This document shows positions 8,615 through 17,785 of a DNA stretch of 64,000 nt, in pieces. Each line of letters starts with the position of its first letter. Within the stretch, counting starts at the first letter, position 1. A program made the translations under genes and the position numbers. The notes beneath the pieces are model-generated. The model did not search any database. It worked only from the letters and a program-made list of their open reading frames with translations, and had not been told where the DNA came from. Source of the stretch: Microthrixaceae bacterium (GTDB lineage Bacteria > Actinomycetota > Acidimicrobiia > Acidimicrobiales > Microtrichaceae); NCBI GenBank assembly GCA_023958095.1, contig JAMLGJ010000014.1:1-64000 (forward strand), in the 5' to 3' direction.

Positions 8615-9430
8615 ATGGCCGGACCCAGGAACACCACCCGGCGCCACCCCTCGGCCGGAAACGTCACCGCACGTCCAGCGCTGGTGGCTCCCGGCGCGAC
8701 ACCAGTGGCCCTCCCGCCCTGCAGCTTCCCCCACGGCGACGAGTCCGGGCCCCCCGCGATCCGCCTCGGACCGGACCTCGACAACGAGAACCTGTCGAGA
8801 CTCCTAGGTCCCCTGGAGGGGCGCCGGGTGCTCGAACTCGGCTGTGGAGCCGGCAGCGCCGCGGTGGCGATGGCGACCGCCGGTGCCCGCGTGACCGCGG
8901 TGGACAGCTCGACCGCGAGGTTGACCCGTGCGCGCACCGCGGCGGAGATGGCCGAGGTGCGCATCGAGTTCCACCACGGTGAACCGGCTGACCTCGCCTT
9001 CGTGCGTGCCGACAGCATCGACGCGGTGCTGGCGGTGTACTCACTCGGTGCCGTCGAGGACCTGCCAAGGGTCTTCCGGCAGCTTCACCGGGTGCTCACC
9101 ACGGGCGGACCGCTGCTCATCGCCCTCGCGCACCCGCTGTCGCTCATGGTCGACTGGGATCCCGAGGAGACTCCCACCCCCTGGATCTCCCGTCCGTTCT
9201 CGTCGCCCGGATCGGTCGCCTGGTCGGTCGCGGGCGAGGAGTACCTGACCCACGTGCACCAGACCTCCACGGTGTTCACCGCCCTGCAGCGGAGCAACTT
9301 CCGTGTCGACACCCTGCTCGAGCCCGAACCCGTCGTGTCCGACCAGGACTCGCGGTCACCTCACCGCAGCCCCACCGATGCCTGGGTCCCGCCGACGCTC
9401 GTCATGCGCGCCCGCAAGGAAGGAATCTGA
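8615..9430 (+). CDS. SAM-dependent methyltransferase, class I
   Basis: 271 residues. The AdoMet-binding motif I is VLELGCGAGSAAVAMA, followed by the acidic end of strand 2 (VTAVDSS) and the motif DAVLAVYSLGAVEDLPRVFR. The layout resembles Methyltransf_11/UbiE-like enzymes. The N-terminal 70 residues (HGDESGPPAIRLGPDLDNEN) form a lid-like extension. The substrate cannot be told. The ATG at 8615 is chosen over earlier in-frame codons that would run into the divergent DUF5318 gene, 58 bp away. Confidence 0.8.
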   Translation: MAGPRNTTRRHPSAGNVTARPALVAPGATPVALPPCSFPHGDESGPPAIRLGPDLDNENLSRLLGPLEGRRVLELGCGAGSAAVAMATAGARVTAVDSSTARLTRARTAAEMAEVRIEFHHGEPADLAFVRADSIDAVLAVYSLGAVEDLPRVFRQLHRVLTTGGPLLIALAHPLSLMVDWDPEETPTPWISRPFSSPGSVAWSVAGEEYLTHVHQTSTVFTALQRSNFRVDTLLEPEPVVSDQDSRSPHRSPTDAWVPPTLVMRARKEGI

Positions 9431-9473
9431 CCCCCCGGGCAGCCACCGCCGGCCGGGCCGCGCCGGCGGCGCC

Positions 9474-9914
9474 TCAGTGCTCGTAGCCCCGGACCACGGT
9501 GACCGGACAGGTCGCGTGGTTGACCACGTAGGTCGTGACCGATCCGAGCAGGAGGCCCATGAAACCACCGTGGCCCCTGGAACCCACGACGAGTTGCTGG
9601 GCGCCCTCCGAGACCGAGATGAGGCGTTCCCCGGCATGGCCCTCCAGCGCAGCGGTGTCGACGGTCACCCCCTCGAGCAGACCTTCGGAGCGGACCTGGT
9701 CCACCGCGGCACCGAGTGCCGCCTCCGCGGCCGCCTTCAGGTCGTCCGGGTCGACCACCGCCAACTCGTAGCCGGTGCTCATGATGGGGGTCGAGAAGGT
9801 GCTGACCGCGTGCAGGGTGCAGTTGTGTGCCGCAGCTTCGCGTGCCCCCCAGCGCAGCGCGTCGAGTGAGTTCTCGGAGCCGTCCACTCCCACCACGATT
9901 CCATCCACGTCCAT
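9474..9914 (-). CDS. Universal stress protein (UspA family)
   Basis: 146 residues, a single Usp domain. It has IVVGVDGSENSLDAL at the N-terminus and the ATP-binding signature GSRGHGGFMGLLLGS near the end, so it is probably an ATP-binding Usp. Cytosolic; such proteins rise under stress or growth arrest. The start is either ATG 9914 or GTG 9908: the SD AAGGAG sits only 3 nt before the ATG but 9 nt before the GTG. Its leader contains three tandem hairpin repeats (9922-9998), so expression is likely controlled at RNA level or by a repeat-binding protein. Confidence 0.88.
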   Translation of the reverse strand: MDVDGIVVGVDGSENSLDALRWGAREAAAHNCTLHAVSTFSTPIMSTGYELAVVDPDDLKAAAEAALGAAVDQVRSEGLLEGVTVDTAALEGHAGERLISVSEGAQQLVVGSRGHGGFMGLLLGSVTTYVVNHATCPVTVVRGYEH

Positions 9915-9921
9915 CGACTCC

Positions 9922-9998
9922 TTGATGAGGCCCCACATTCGTGGGGATTGATGAGGCCCCACATTCGTGGGGATTGATGAGGCCCCACATTCGTGGGG
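9922..9998 (-). repeat. Three tandem 26-bp repeats, each a perfect hairpin, in the usp leader
   Basis: The 16-bp element CCCCACATTCGTGGGG occurs at 9931-9946, 9957-9972 and 9983-9998, exactly 26 bp apart, joined by TTGATGAGG-type linkers. Each element has 6-bp complementary arms and a 4-nt loop. On the gene strand the last linker runs straight into the AAGGAG ribosome-binding site. The copies are identical, showing recent duplication or selection. Directly seen; the function (RNA hairpins or protein-binding operators) is inference. Confidence 0.95.
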
Positions 9999-10107
9999 CC
10001 CGAGACTTCGCCGGTACGCCAAGACACTACGTGCTCGGCATCGCGCCCTCCGCCCGGTCCGCGCCACGGACCCGGCGCGCCGGCGCGACCGGCCGCAGCG
10101 GCACCGG

Positions 10108-11499
10108 TCAACTCCCGCCGCGGGCCTCCCACCACCGGTCGAGTTCGGCGCGGGCCTCCTCGGAGGTGAGCGGACCCTGCTCGAGGCGTACCTCGAGCAG
10201 GTGCTCCAGTGCCTCCCCGACCACCGGCCCACCCGGTATCCCCAGGTGCTCCATCACCTCGTTGCCGTTCAGGTCCGGTCGGATCCGTTGGAGCTCCTCG
10301 GCTGTGGCCAACTCGGCGATCCGGTCCTCGAGCTCGTCGATCCGGCGCGAGAGTGCCTCGGCCTTGCGCTTGTTGCGGGTGGTGCAGTCCGCCCGCGTGA
10401 GGGCCAGCAGCTCCTCGAGGAGGTCACCCGCGTCCCTCACGAAGCGGCGCACCGCCGAGTCGGTCCACCCGAGTTGATAGGTGTGCATCCTGAGGTGCAG
10501 GTAGACGAGCTGGGTGACGTCGTCGGTCAGGTCGTTGGCGAAGTGCAGGGCCTTCATGCGCTTGCGCGTCATGCGGGCCCCCACCACCTCGTGGTGATGG
10601 AACGACACTCCCCGCGCGCCTATCGCACGCGTGCGGGGCTTGCCCACGTCGTGGAAGAGTGCCGCCAGCCGTACCCGCAGGTCCGGTGGGGACTGCCTCA
10701 CCACCGCCACCGTGTGGGTCAGGACGTCCTTGTGGCGGTGTATCGGATCCTGTTCGACCCGCATCGCCGGCAACTCGGGCAGCACCTGCTCGGCGAGGCC
10801 GTGGTCGTTGAAGAACCACAGGCCATCGGTGGGGTCCTCGATCACCACGAGCTTGCACAGCTCGTCACGAACCCGCTCCGGGGAGACGATTCCGAGGCGT
10901 TGCGAACCCGCCTCGAGTGCCGACACGAGGGCCTCGTCCGGCACGAGCGAGAAGCGGGCCACGAACCTGGCGGCGCGCATCATGCGCAGCGGATCGTCGG
11001 TGAACGACACCGTGGGGTCCAAAGGGGTGCGGAGCCTGCGCGCCATGAGGTCGCCCAGGCCGTCGAAGGGGTCCGACAGCGTGGGGCTGTCGCCGGTGAC
11101 CTCGAGGGCCATGGCGTTGATGGTGAAGTCGCGGCGGGACAGGTCCGTGACCAGGTCCGTGCCCCGGAAGGCCACCTGGGGCTTGCGGCTCTCGGGGTCG
11201 TAGACCTCCGCCCGGTGGGTGGTCACCTCGAAGTCGTCGCCACCGATGGTGGCTCCGATGGTCCCGAACCGCTCACCCTGGGTCCACAGCGCGTCGGCCA
11301 GCGGGGCGAGCAGCCCCTTGACGACCTCGGGGGTGGCGTCGGTGGTCAGGTCCAGGTCCTCGTGCTCGACCCCGTCGACGTCCACGAACAGGTCCCGGAC
11401 CGCACCCCCGACCAGGTACAGGTGGTGGCCGGCGTCCTCGAACCGTTCCGCGACGGGCCGGACGCGCTCGATGATCGGTCTGGCGCGGGGCGGGATCAC
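10108..11499 (-). CDS. cca: CCA tRNA nucleotidyltransferase with HD domain
   Basis: Adds or repairs the CCA end of tRNAs. 463 residues. The class II polymerase head has LYLVGGAVRDLF and the metal-binding HEDLDLTTDATPE (normally DxD), with RRDFTINAMAL and RMMRAARF after it. The HD phosphohydrolase domain is at about 255-385 with ALFHDVGKP. The actinobacterial name pcnA is also used. GTG start at 11499. In mycobacteria the orthologue likewise starts the block that leads to DUF6049 and sigM, though there a mutT gene lies between and here a deacetylase-like gene and a GNAT gene do. Confidence 0.95.
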   Translation of the reverse strand: MIPPRARPIIERVRPVAERFEDAGHHLYLVGGAVRDLFVDVDGVEHEDLDLTTDATPEVVKGLLAPLADALWTQGERFGTIGATIGGDDFEVTTHRAEVYDPESRKPQVAFRGTDLVTDLSRRDFTINAMALEVTGDSPTLSDPFDGLGDLMARRLRTPLDPTVSFTDDPLRMMRAARFVARFSLVPDEALVSALEAGSQRLGIVSPERVRDELCKLVVIEDPTDGLWFFNDHGLAEQVLPELPAMRVEQDPIHRHKDVLTHTVAVVRQSPPDLRVRLAALFHDVGKPRTRAIGARGVSFHHHEVVGARMTRKRMKALHFANDLTDDVTQLVYLHLRMHTYQLGWTDSAVRRFVRDAGDLLEELLALTRADCTTRNKRKAEALSRRIDELEDRIAELATAEELQRIRPDLNGNEVMEHLGIPGGPVVGEALEHLLEVRLEQGPLTSEEARAELDRWWEARGGS

Positions 11500-11575
11500 C
11501 GTCGGGATCGTACGCGACCGACCGGTGGGTCCCGAAAGGCGCAGGCCTCCGCCGGGTCGTCCCTACCGGTCGTCC

Positions 11576-12586
11576 CTACCGGTCGTCCATGGCGCGGTGG
11601 CGCCGATCGATGGCGGACTCCACGAACACCGCGCCGGGACCACCGGAGGTCGGTGGCTCGGGGTGGAGCCTCAGCCCACCGAGGGCAGCCACCAGTGCCG
11701 CGGAGCAGTCGGACACCGCCCCGAGGTCGTAGCCACCCTCCATGAGTGCCGCCACACGCCCCTTGCCGACCAGCCCCTTGAGGTCGAGCACCACGTCCGC
11801 GATGTCGCCCGAACTGAGCGCCAGGTCACACAGCGGGTCGGCGCGGTGTCCGTCGAAACCGGCCGAGACCAGCATCCAGTCGGGTTCGAACTCCTCGATG
11901 GCGGGGCCCACCAGGTCCTCGATCGATCGGCGGTAGTGCTCACCGGTTACCCCGGCGGGAACCGGCACGTTGAGTGTCGTGCCCAGCGCCCGGTCGGACC
12001 CGCACTCGTCGGCACGTCCCGAGTTCGGGTAGTGCGGGCTCTGGTGCCATGACACGTACATGACCCCCGGGTCGTCCCAGAAGATGTCCTGGGTGCCGTT
12101 GCCGTGGTGCCCGTCGAAATCGACCACCACGACGCGCTCGCCCCGCGAGCGGAGCTCCGAAGCTGCCACCGCCACGTGGTTGTAGAGGCAGAAGCCCATG
12201 GCTACGTCCGCGGTGGCGTGGTGGCCGGGGGGCCGCACCGCCACGAATGCTCCGGTCGCCACCCCGTCGGAGAGGCGGTCGAGAGCCTCCAGGAGGGTTC
12301 CCGAACCGAGTCGGGCGAGTTCCGCCGACCGCTCCGACACCACGGTGTCGACGTCCAGGTGGCCACCTCCGCCTGCCGCGAAGCGTTCGATGGTCGCGAT
12401 GTGCGACCGCGGGTGCACGCGGAGGAGTTCGTCGTCCGTGGCGGCACGCGGCTGGAAGGGCAGGAGCATGTCCCCCAGGTGGTGGTTGCGCAGTCCTGCG
12501 GCCACCGCGTCGATCCGGGCGGGGCGTTCGGGGTGTCCCACACCGGTGTCGTGCTCCTTGAACACCACGTCGCACGAACACAGCAC
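11576..12586 (-). CDS. Histone deacetylase / AcuC-like amidohydrolase
   Basis: Zinc-dependent deacetylase fold, probably removing acetyl groups from proteins or small amides. About 336 residues. Hallmarks: HPERPARIDAV, AVRPPGHHAT, GFCLYNHVAVAA, VVDFDGHHGNGTQDIF (zinc Asp/His), SPHYPNSG and the GGYDL turn near the end. GTG 12586 is preferred, with GAGG 6 nt upstream; GTG 12592 is also possible. It is divergent from the GNAT gene 95 bp away, an acetyltransferase/deacetylase pair in one place. The substrate is unknown. Confidence 0.88.
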   Translation of the reverse strand: MLCSCDVVFKEHDTGVGHPERPARIDAVAAGLRNHHLGDMLLPFQPRAATDDELLRVHPRSHIATIERFAAGGGGHLDVDTVVSERSAELARLGSGTLLEALDRLSDGVATGAFVAVRPPGHHATADVAMGFCLYNHVAVAASELRSRGERVVVVDFDGHHGNGTQDIFWDDPGVMYVSWHQSPHYPNSGRADECGSDRALGTTLNVPVPAGVTGEHYRRSIEDLVGPAIEEFEPDWMLVSAGFDGHRADPLCDLALSSGDIADVVLDLKGLVGKGRVAALMEGGYDLGAVSDCSAALVAALGGLRLHPEPPTSGGPGAVFVESAIDRRHRAMDDR

Positions 12587-12681
12587 CGTCACCTCGCTGA
12601 ATCTACCGGGTGCCGGAGGCAACACACCGCGTGGCGAAACTACGATCGCGGGACCGTGCACGCCGAGGAGGGCGCCCGGGC

Positions 12682-13407
12682 ATGCTGACACGCGAGACGA
12701 TCACCGTCGGGCACCGGCGCTTTCGCGTATCCCCTTGGCACGCGGCGGATGGAGTTGCACTGCTGTCGCTGCCCGTGGACCAGTCGGCACCGACTGCCGA
12801 CGAGGTCTCGCGCGCGCTCGAGGTGGTGCGCTCCAGGGGCTGTTCGGCAGTGATGACCTCGGCACTCAACGAGGCGGACGCGGCAGCCTTCGTCGCACTC
12901 GGCTTCGTGGAGGACGACCGCCTGCACGTGCTCGAGCACCGTTTCGGGCCGGACACGCCCCCACCGGGTCGCAACCCCGCGCCCGGTGGTGCACGCCTGC
13001 GCCGGGGACGGCGCTCGGACCGGACGACCGCCCTCGAACTGGACCGGCGCGCCTTCCCCGAGATGTGGCGCCTGGACGCCGGCGGGCTCGCCGATGCAAT
13101 GGCGGCCACCCCATCGGCGCGGTTCCGCATCGCGGAGGCGGGCGGGGTACCGGTCGGCTACTCGGTCACCGGCCGCGGAGGCACGACGGGTTTCCTGCAG
13201 CGCCTCGCCACCGACCCGGACCACCGACGGATGGGTATCGGCTCCGGGCTCGTCAGGGACAGCCTCGGGTGGTGCGCCCGCCGCGGTTGCGAGCGCGTGC
13301 TGGTCAACACCCAGGTCACCAACACAGCGGCGCTCGCCCTGTACGACACCCTCGGATTCACCCGGCTCCCGGACGACCTGGTGGTGTTGTCCTGGTCCGA
13401 CACATGA
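12682..13407 (+). CDS. GNAT family N-acetyltransferase
   Basis: 241 residues. The C-terminal GNAT core reads LQRLATDPDHRRMGIGSGLV (acetyl-CoA pyrophosphate loop) then RVLVNTQVTNTAALALYDTL. The N-terminal 100 residues look like a second, degenerate GNAT half (AAAFVALGFVEDDRLHVLEH), so the protein has a tandem-GNAT shape as in MshD, but it is shorter and I do not assign that role. SD GAGGAGG lies about 11 nt before ATG 12682. Its stop overlaps the next ATG (ATGA), making it the first gene of the DUF6049-kinase-sigM operon. Confidence 0.85.
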   Translation: MLTRETITVGHRRFRVSPWHAADGVALLSLPVDQSAPTADEVSRALEVVRSRGCSAVMTSALNEADAAAFVALGFVEDDRLHVLEHRFGPDTPPPGRNPAPGGARLRRGRRSDRTTALELDRRAFPEMWRLDAGGLADAMAATPSARFRIAEAGGVPVGYSVTGRGGTTGFLQRLATDPDHRRMGIGSGLVRDSLGWCARRGCERVLVNTQVTNTAALALYDTLGFTRLPDDLVVLSWSDT

Positions 13408-15560
13408 CCGGCGGAGCTCACCGGCCGCGGACGCCGCAGGGATCCCCCCACCGCCCCCTGGGCGTGACACTCCTCGGGCTGGTCGCCGCGTGCGCGTTCC
13501 TCGCGACCCAGTTCGGGGCCGTGGCCCGTTCGAGTGCTGCGGGAGCCGCCCCCCAGCAGGCCGACGACCCCTCGCTCACGGTCCTGTCGGTCAGTCCGTG
13601 GGTCGAGCCGGAGGGCACCTTCAGGGTCTCCTTCGACGCCTCCGGGTTACCCGCGGAGGCCACGGTCAGCGCAACCATCCACCAGAGGCTGAACCCGGGG
13701 ACCGACACCCTGCGGACCGTCACGGAGGAGGAACTCGGTGGTGACGCGTCCACGCGGAACCTGCAGGCACCCGTCGCCGTGGCGTTGTCGGAACTGAGCC
13801 GTGACGGCGACGCCGCCGTGTTCGACATACCGATCCGGTCGGGCACCGGGGACCCCCGGCGCCAGCTCATCCCCACCGCGGGCATCCACCCGGTCACCCT
13901 GGAGGCCACCGACGCCGAGGGCGGACCCCTCGGAGACGTCACGGTCTACCTGAACCGCTTGCCCGTCGACCCGGTGCTCGGCCGCGACGGAGATCCGGCG
14001 ATCGCAACCGTCCAGCTGTTGGCGGCGCTCGACAGCGGCCCCTCCCTGGGTGCCGACGGTGCGTTCGACCTGCCCAGCGGGGAGCTGGTCGCGGTTCAGG
14101 CGTGGCGTTCCATGCTCGGATCCAACCTGGAGGTCCCACTCACCGTTGCGCTGCGACCCAACACCCTGGTCGGACTCCAGCGCAGCGGCGACCCCCTCGA
14201 CACCGCCTTCCTGTCCGACCTCGCCGACTCGGAGTTCGTACTCGCCCCGCAGACCTACGTTCGCGTCGACGTGGCCGGGATCGCGGAGTCGGACACCGCC
14301 GCCCTCGAACGCCAGCTGGCCAGGGGTGAGGCGATCCTCACCCAGGTCACCGGTTCCGCCCCCGAGGGCCCCTGGATGCTGGACGACACGATCGACACCT
14401 CGACCGCGGGCTTGTTGGCGATGCAGGGAACCGAGCAGTTCCTCGTCTCCCCGGACCGACTCGAGCTCGAGGGGACCGAGCGGGGCGAGCAGCGCCGAAG
14501 GACCTTGCTGAGCAGCCGTGCGCTCGCTCTGGAGGACGTCCCCGGCGGGGTCGTGTCGAGCTACGACGTCGAGCTCACCGCTCTGCTCCTCGAACCAGGG
14601 TTCAGCCCGGCCCTGCGCGCGCACCACGTGGCCACGGCGCTCATGTCGTCCTGGTTCGACGCCGCACGGGAGGGATCCACGGCCTTCCCGGGTGTCTCCT
14701 CGGCAATCCTGTTGTACCCCGGCACCGACCACGAGGTGCTGGAGTCGCTCGTGGACAGCCTGGGTGAGGCGGGACCGGTGCAACTCGGCACTCCCGACTC
14801 CCCGACGGCCGACGCGGACGGAGCCCCGGTTCGGGCCCGGCTCGTGGAGCGGCCCGCCGAGATGCCCGGCGGAGTACTCACGCGCTGGCGCCGCACCGAT
14901 GAACGCATCGGGGGCTTCGACTCGATGACCTCGCCGGGTGATGCGAGCACGACCGAGTGGGCTCTGCTCAACGACCAGACCCCTTCCTCGGCCGCCACCT
15001 CGGAGACCAGGGTCGCCGTGTGGAACAGCATCGACTCCGCCTTGGAGGAACGGCTCGCGCAGATCCAGACACCCCCGCCCCGCACCGTCGTGCTCACGTC
15101 GCGCTCGGAGTCCATCCCGATACGCATCCGCAACCGCGGTACCGAGCCGTTGACGGTGAGGATGTCGATCCGCTCGCCGCGGCTCGATTTCCCGGAGGGC
15201 CCCGAGACCGAGGTGCTGCTGCAACCGGGAGAGAACCGCGTCGACGTTCCGGTGACCGTACGCGCCCCGGGATCGTCGATCCTGCGGGTCGAGCTCACCT
15301 CCCCGAACGAGGTGCTCGACATCCGCGAGGTGAGGGTGACCGTCCGGTCGTGGTCCATCTCCGGTGTCGGAGCGGTCCTGTCGGTCATCTCGCTCGCGGT
15401 GCTCGCGATCTGGTGGCTGCGCACCTCGTTGCGACGCCGCCGCGAGGATGACTCCACCGACGCCGGGACCCACCCGGACAACAGCGACGGTCAGGACCGT
15501 CCCGGGGAGCAGGACACTACGTTTGGTTCCGGGACGACGGCCGGTGACGATGGGACCTGA
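13404..15560 (+). CDS. DUF6049 family secreted/membrane-anchored protein
   Basis: 718 residues. It has an N-terminal signal or TM segment (GVTLLGLVAACAFLATQFGA, about 20-39), a large extracytoplasmic region rich in beta structure, and one TM helix near residue 650 followed by a basic cytosolic tail RRRRED. This is the architecture of the conserved actinobacterial protein that precedes the MurJ/kinase gene (Rv3909 in M. tuberculosis). Function unknown, presumed cell envelope. ATG 13404 overlaps the GNAT stop; its own stop lies 11 nt inside the kinase gene, so the block is tightly coupled. Confidence 0.85.
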   Translation: MTGGAHRPRTPQGSPHRPLGVTLLGLVAACAFLATQFGAVARSSAAGAAPQQADDPSLTVLSVSPWVEPEGTFRVSFDASGLPAEATVSATIHQRLNPGTDTLRTVTEEELGGDASTRNLQAPVAVALSELSRDGDAAVFDIPIRSGTGDPRRQLIPTAGIHPVTLEATDAEGGPLGDVTVYLNRLPVDPVLGRDGDPAIATVQLLAALDSGPSLGADGAFDLPSGELVAVQAWRSMLGSNLEVPLTVALRPNTLVGLQRSGDPLDTAFLSDLADSEFVLAPQTYVRVDVAGIAESDTAALERQLARGEAILTQVTGSAPEGPWMLDDTIDTSTAGLLAMQGTEQFLVSPDRLELEGTERGEQRRRTLLSSRALALEDVPGGVVSSYDVELTALLLEPGFSPALRAHHVATALMSSWFDAAREGSTAFPGVSSAILLYPGTDHEVLESLVDSLGEAGPVQLGTPDSPTADADGAPVRARLVERPAEMPGGVLTRWRRTDERIGGFDSMTSPGDASTTEWALLNDQTPSSAATSETRVAVWNSIDSALEERLAQIQTPPPRTVVLTSRSESIPIRIRNRGTEPLTVRMSIRSPRLDFPEGPETEVLLQPGENRVDVPVTVRAPGSSILRVELTSPNEVLDIREVRVTVRSWSISGVGAVLSVISLAVLAIWWLRTSLRRRREDDSTDAGTHPDNSDGQDRPGEQDTTFGSGTTAGDDGT

Positions 15561-17124
15561 CGAACCGAACGCAGCGAGCTCCGCGGACGACACCGCCACC
15601 GGCCGGGTCGGCGGCGCTCCGGTGACCGCCGTCTCCCCCGGCACCCGCATCGCCGATCGCTACCTCCTGCAGACCCCGCTCGGGCGCGGCGGCATGGCAC
15701 AGGTCTTCGAGGCACTGGACGAGACCCTCGGCCGCCAGGTGGCGGTGAAGGTGCTCCACCCGCACCTGATGGCCGACGAGGCCTTCGTGCACCGGTTCCG
15801 CCAGGAAGCGGTGGCAGCCGCCCGCCTCACGCATCCCGGGATCGTGGGCGTCTACGACACCTGCTCGGATGGCCACTACGAGGCGATCGTGCTCGAACTG
15901 CTCGATGCCCGCACCCTGCGCGAGGTGCTCGACGACCGCGGCGCCCTGGACAGCGAGAGCGTCCGCCGCATCGGCCTGCGGATTCTCGACGCCCTCGAGA
16001 CCGCCCACAACGCGGGCCTCGTCCACCGCGACATCAAGCCCTCGAACGTGCTGTTGTGCACCGACGGACGGGTCAAGGTGGCGGACTTCGGGATCGCCAA
16101 GGCCGACGACCAGACCGACGTGACCCGGGAGGGTTCGCTCCTCGGCACCGCCGCCTACCTCTCGCCCGAACAGCTCGACGGGGCTGCGGTGGATGGCCGC
16201 TCGGACCTCTACGCGCTGGGCCTGGTCCTCTACGAGTGCCTCGTCGGGCGCTCTCCCTTCAACGGCGACTCCCCGGCGGCCGTTGCGCTCGCCCGGCTGC
16301 ACGTCGACCCCGTGGACCCCAGGCGCTTCCGATCCGAGGTTCCTCCCTCCCTCGCCACGACGGTGATGCGGGCCCTGCGCCGCGACCCCGACGAGCGCTT
16401 CGTCGACGCCGCTGAGTTCCGCGCCGCGCTCCTGGAGAACGAGCCACCCCGGCCGGTTCCGGTGCCGGCGGTGGACACGACGCCGGCGGCCGAACCGGCA
16501 GCAGCCGGCTTCGGTCGCTCGGAACGCCGGTGGCTCGTTCCCGCCCTGGGCATCCTCATGGTCGCCACCGCGCTGGTCGTGGCAGGCGCGCTCCTGGCGC
16601 AGAACACCTCGCCACAGGTGACCCCTCCTTCCACCGCCCCACCGGAGGGCGACCAGCCGACCCTCGACTCGGTGGTCGCCTATGACCCCTCCGGTCGGGG
16701 TGACCCGGGTGAGAACGACGACCTCGCCCTGCTCGCGGTGGACGGCGACCTGGCCACTGCGTGGCGCACCGAGTCCTATGAAGCCGCGACGTTCTTCCCG
16801 GGCAAGGACGGAGTGGGCCTGTACCTCGACTTCTCGGGTCCCACGCTCGTGGACCGCCTGGTCATCGACAGCTCGGACAACGGCTGGTCCGGCGAGGTCC
16901 ACCTCGTGGCCGCAGGTGAGATGCCCGACGGTGATCCCGGTCCGCCCGATGCCACGCTGAGCGATGTCCGCGAACGCCTCACGGTCCCACTCGGCGGCGC
17001 CCGCGCGGATGGCCTGCTGTTGTGGATCACCGACCTGGGTGACCCCATGGAGCCCCTGGCCGACGGTGCCCCGCACCGGGTCGAGATCAACGAGATCGCA
17101 GTCGAGGGCAGCGCGATTGGCTGA
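15550..17124 (+). CDS. Membrane Ser/Thr protein kinase with extracellular discoidin-like domain
   Basis: 524 residues. Kinase domain about 38-290 with Gly loop LGRGGMAQV, catalytic Lys 67 (VAVKVL), HRDIKPSN (159-166) and DFGIAK (179-184), all intact, so activity is expected. One TM helix at about 329-350. The outer domain (375-524) contains GENDDLALLAVDGDLATAW, like the C-terminal carbohydrate-binding-type domain of mycobacterial MviN (Rv3910). There, a MurJ flippase is fused in front of a pseudokinase; here the MurJ part is absent and the kinase looks active. ATG 15550 (GTG 15544 possible) lies inside the DUF6049 gene; its end overlaps sigM. Confidence 0.92.
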   Translation: MGPDEPNAASSADDTATGRVGGAPVTAVSPGTRIADRYLLQTPLGRGGMAQVFEALDETLGRQVAVKVLHPHLMADEAFVHRFRQEAVAAARLTHPGIVGVYDTCSDGHYEAIVLELLDARTLREVLDDRGALDSESVRRIGLRILDALETAHNAGLVHRDIKPSNVLLCTDGRVKVADFGIAKADDQTDVTREGSLLGTAAYLSPEQLDGAAVDGRSDLYALGLVLYECLVGRSPFNGDSPAAVALARLHVDPVDPRRFRSEVPPSLATTVMRALRRDPDERFVDAAEFRAALLENEPPRPVPVPAVDTTPAAEPAAAGFGRSERRWLVPALGILMVATALVVAGALLAQNTSPQVTPPSTAPPEGDQPTLDSVVAYDPSGRGDPGENDDLALLAVDGDLATAWRTESYEAATFFPGKDGVGLYLDFSGPTLVDRLVIDSSDNGWSGEVHLVAAGEMPDGDPGPPDATLSDVRERLTVPLGGARADGLLLWITDLGDPMEPLADGAPHRVEINEIAVEGSAIG

Positions 17125-17785
17125 CCGCGCCCGCCGGGGCTCCGACGACCCCGGGTCCCCGGAGCACCTGGAGGCCGCTCGCCGGGGTGACCGGAGGGCG
17201 ATCGAAGCGATCCTGCGCGAACACGCAGGCCAGGTGCACGCGATCTGCAACCGGTTGTGCCGCGACCGCCAGGATGCCGAGGACGCGGCGCAGGAGGCGC
17301 TCCTCTCGGTCGCCCGGGGCCTCGCCGGCTTCGACGGGCGCTCGCGCCTGTCCAGCTGGATCTACCGTGTGACCACCAACGCCTGCATGGACGAGTTGCG
17401 CAGGAAGCGCCGCCGTCCCGACCCGGCGGACCCGACCCCGCTGGCCGAACGCGCCGCCGACCCGACCCCGTCGCACTCCCCCGAGTGTGCCGCCCTGGCG
17501 ATGCAGACCCGGGAGGAACTCGCCGCGGCGCTCGAACTGCTTCCCGAGGAGTTCCGTGTGGCGGTGGTGCTCAGGGACGTGGTCGACCTCGACTACGCCA
17601 CGATCGCGGAGACCACCGGGGTGGCTGTCGGTACGGTGCGTTCGAGGATCGCCCGGGGACGCGGCCGGCTCGCCGACATCCTGGTGGCGGGAACCGATCC
17701 ACACGCAGCTGCGTCCAAGGATCCGGCGGACGAACCCGACCCCAGTGCAACTGACCCATCGAACGCAGCGGACCCCGACCGATGA
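17117..17785 (+). CDS. sigM: ECF RNA polymerase sigma factor, SigM-like
   Basis: 222 residues. Sigma region 2 is seen as DAEDAAQEALLSVARGLAGF ... WIYRVTTNACMDELRRKRR, and region 4 as LPEEFRVAVVLRDVVDLDYA ... VAVGTVRSRIARGRGRL. The start is TTG 17117, with GAGGG 8 nt upstream at 17104-17108; it overlaps the kinase gene by 8 bp. The next gene begins at its stop (ATGA) and encodes a membrane protein with the position of an anti-sigma factor. Position matches mycobacterial sigM. It probably controls envelope or redox genes; targets are not visible. Confidence 0.9.
   Translation: MADRARRGSDDPGSPEHLEAARRGDRRAIEAILREHAGQVHAICNRLCRDRQDAEDAAQEALLSVARGLAGFDGRSRLSSWIYRVTTNACMDELRRKRRRPDPADPTPLAERAADPTPSHSPECAALAMQTREELAAALELLPEEFRVAVVLRDVVDLDYATIAETTGVAVGTVRSRIARGRGRLADILVAGTDPHAAASKDPADEPDPSATDPSNAADPDR

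Noticed and set aside
9922-9998. CRISPR array
   Set aside because: The palindromic repeat looks like a short CRISPR repeat, but there are no spacers (only a constant 10-bp linker), just three copies, and no cas genes.
12198-13403. N-terminal 400 codons of the long frame leading into DUF6049
   Set aside because: This part overlaps the GNAT gene in another frame and the deacetylase gene antisense. The true start is ATG 13404 at the GNAT stop.
12682-13407. Mycothiol synthase MshD
   Set aside because: The tandem-GNAT shape is suggestive, but the protein is shorter than MshD and its first half is too degenerate to support the name.
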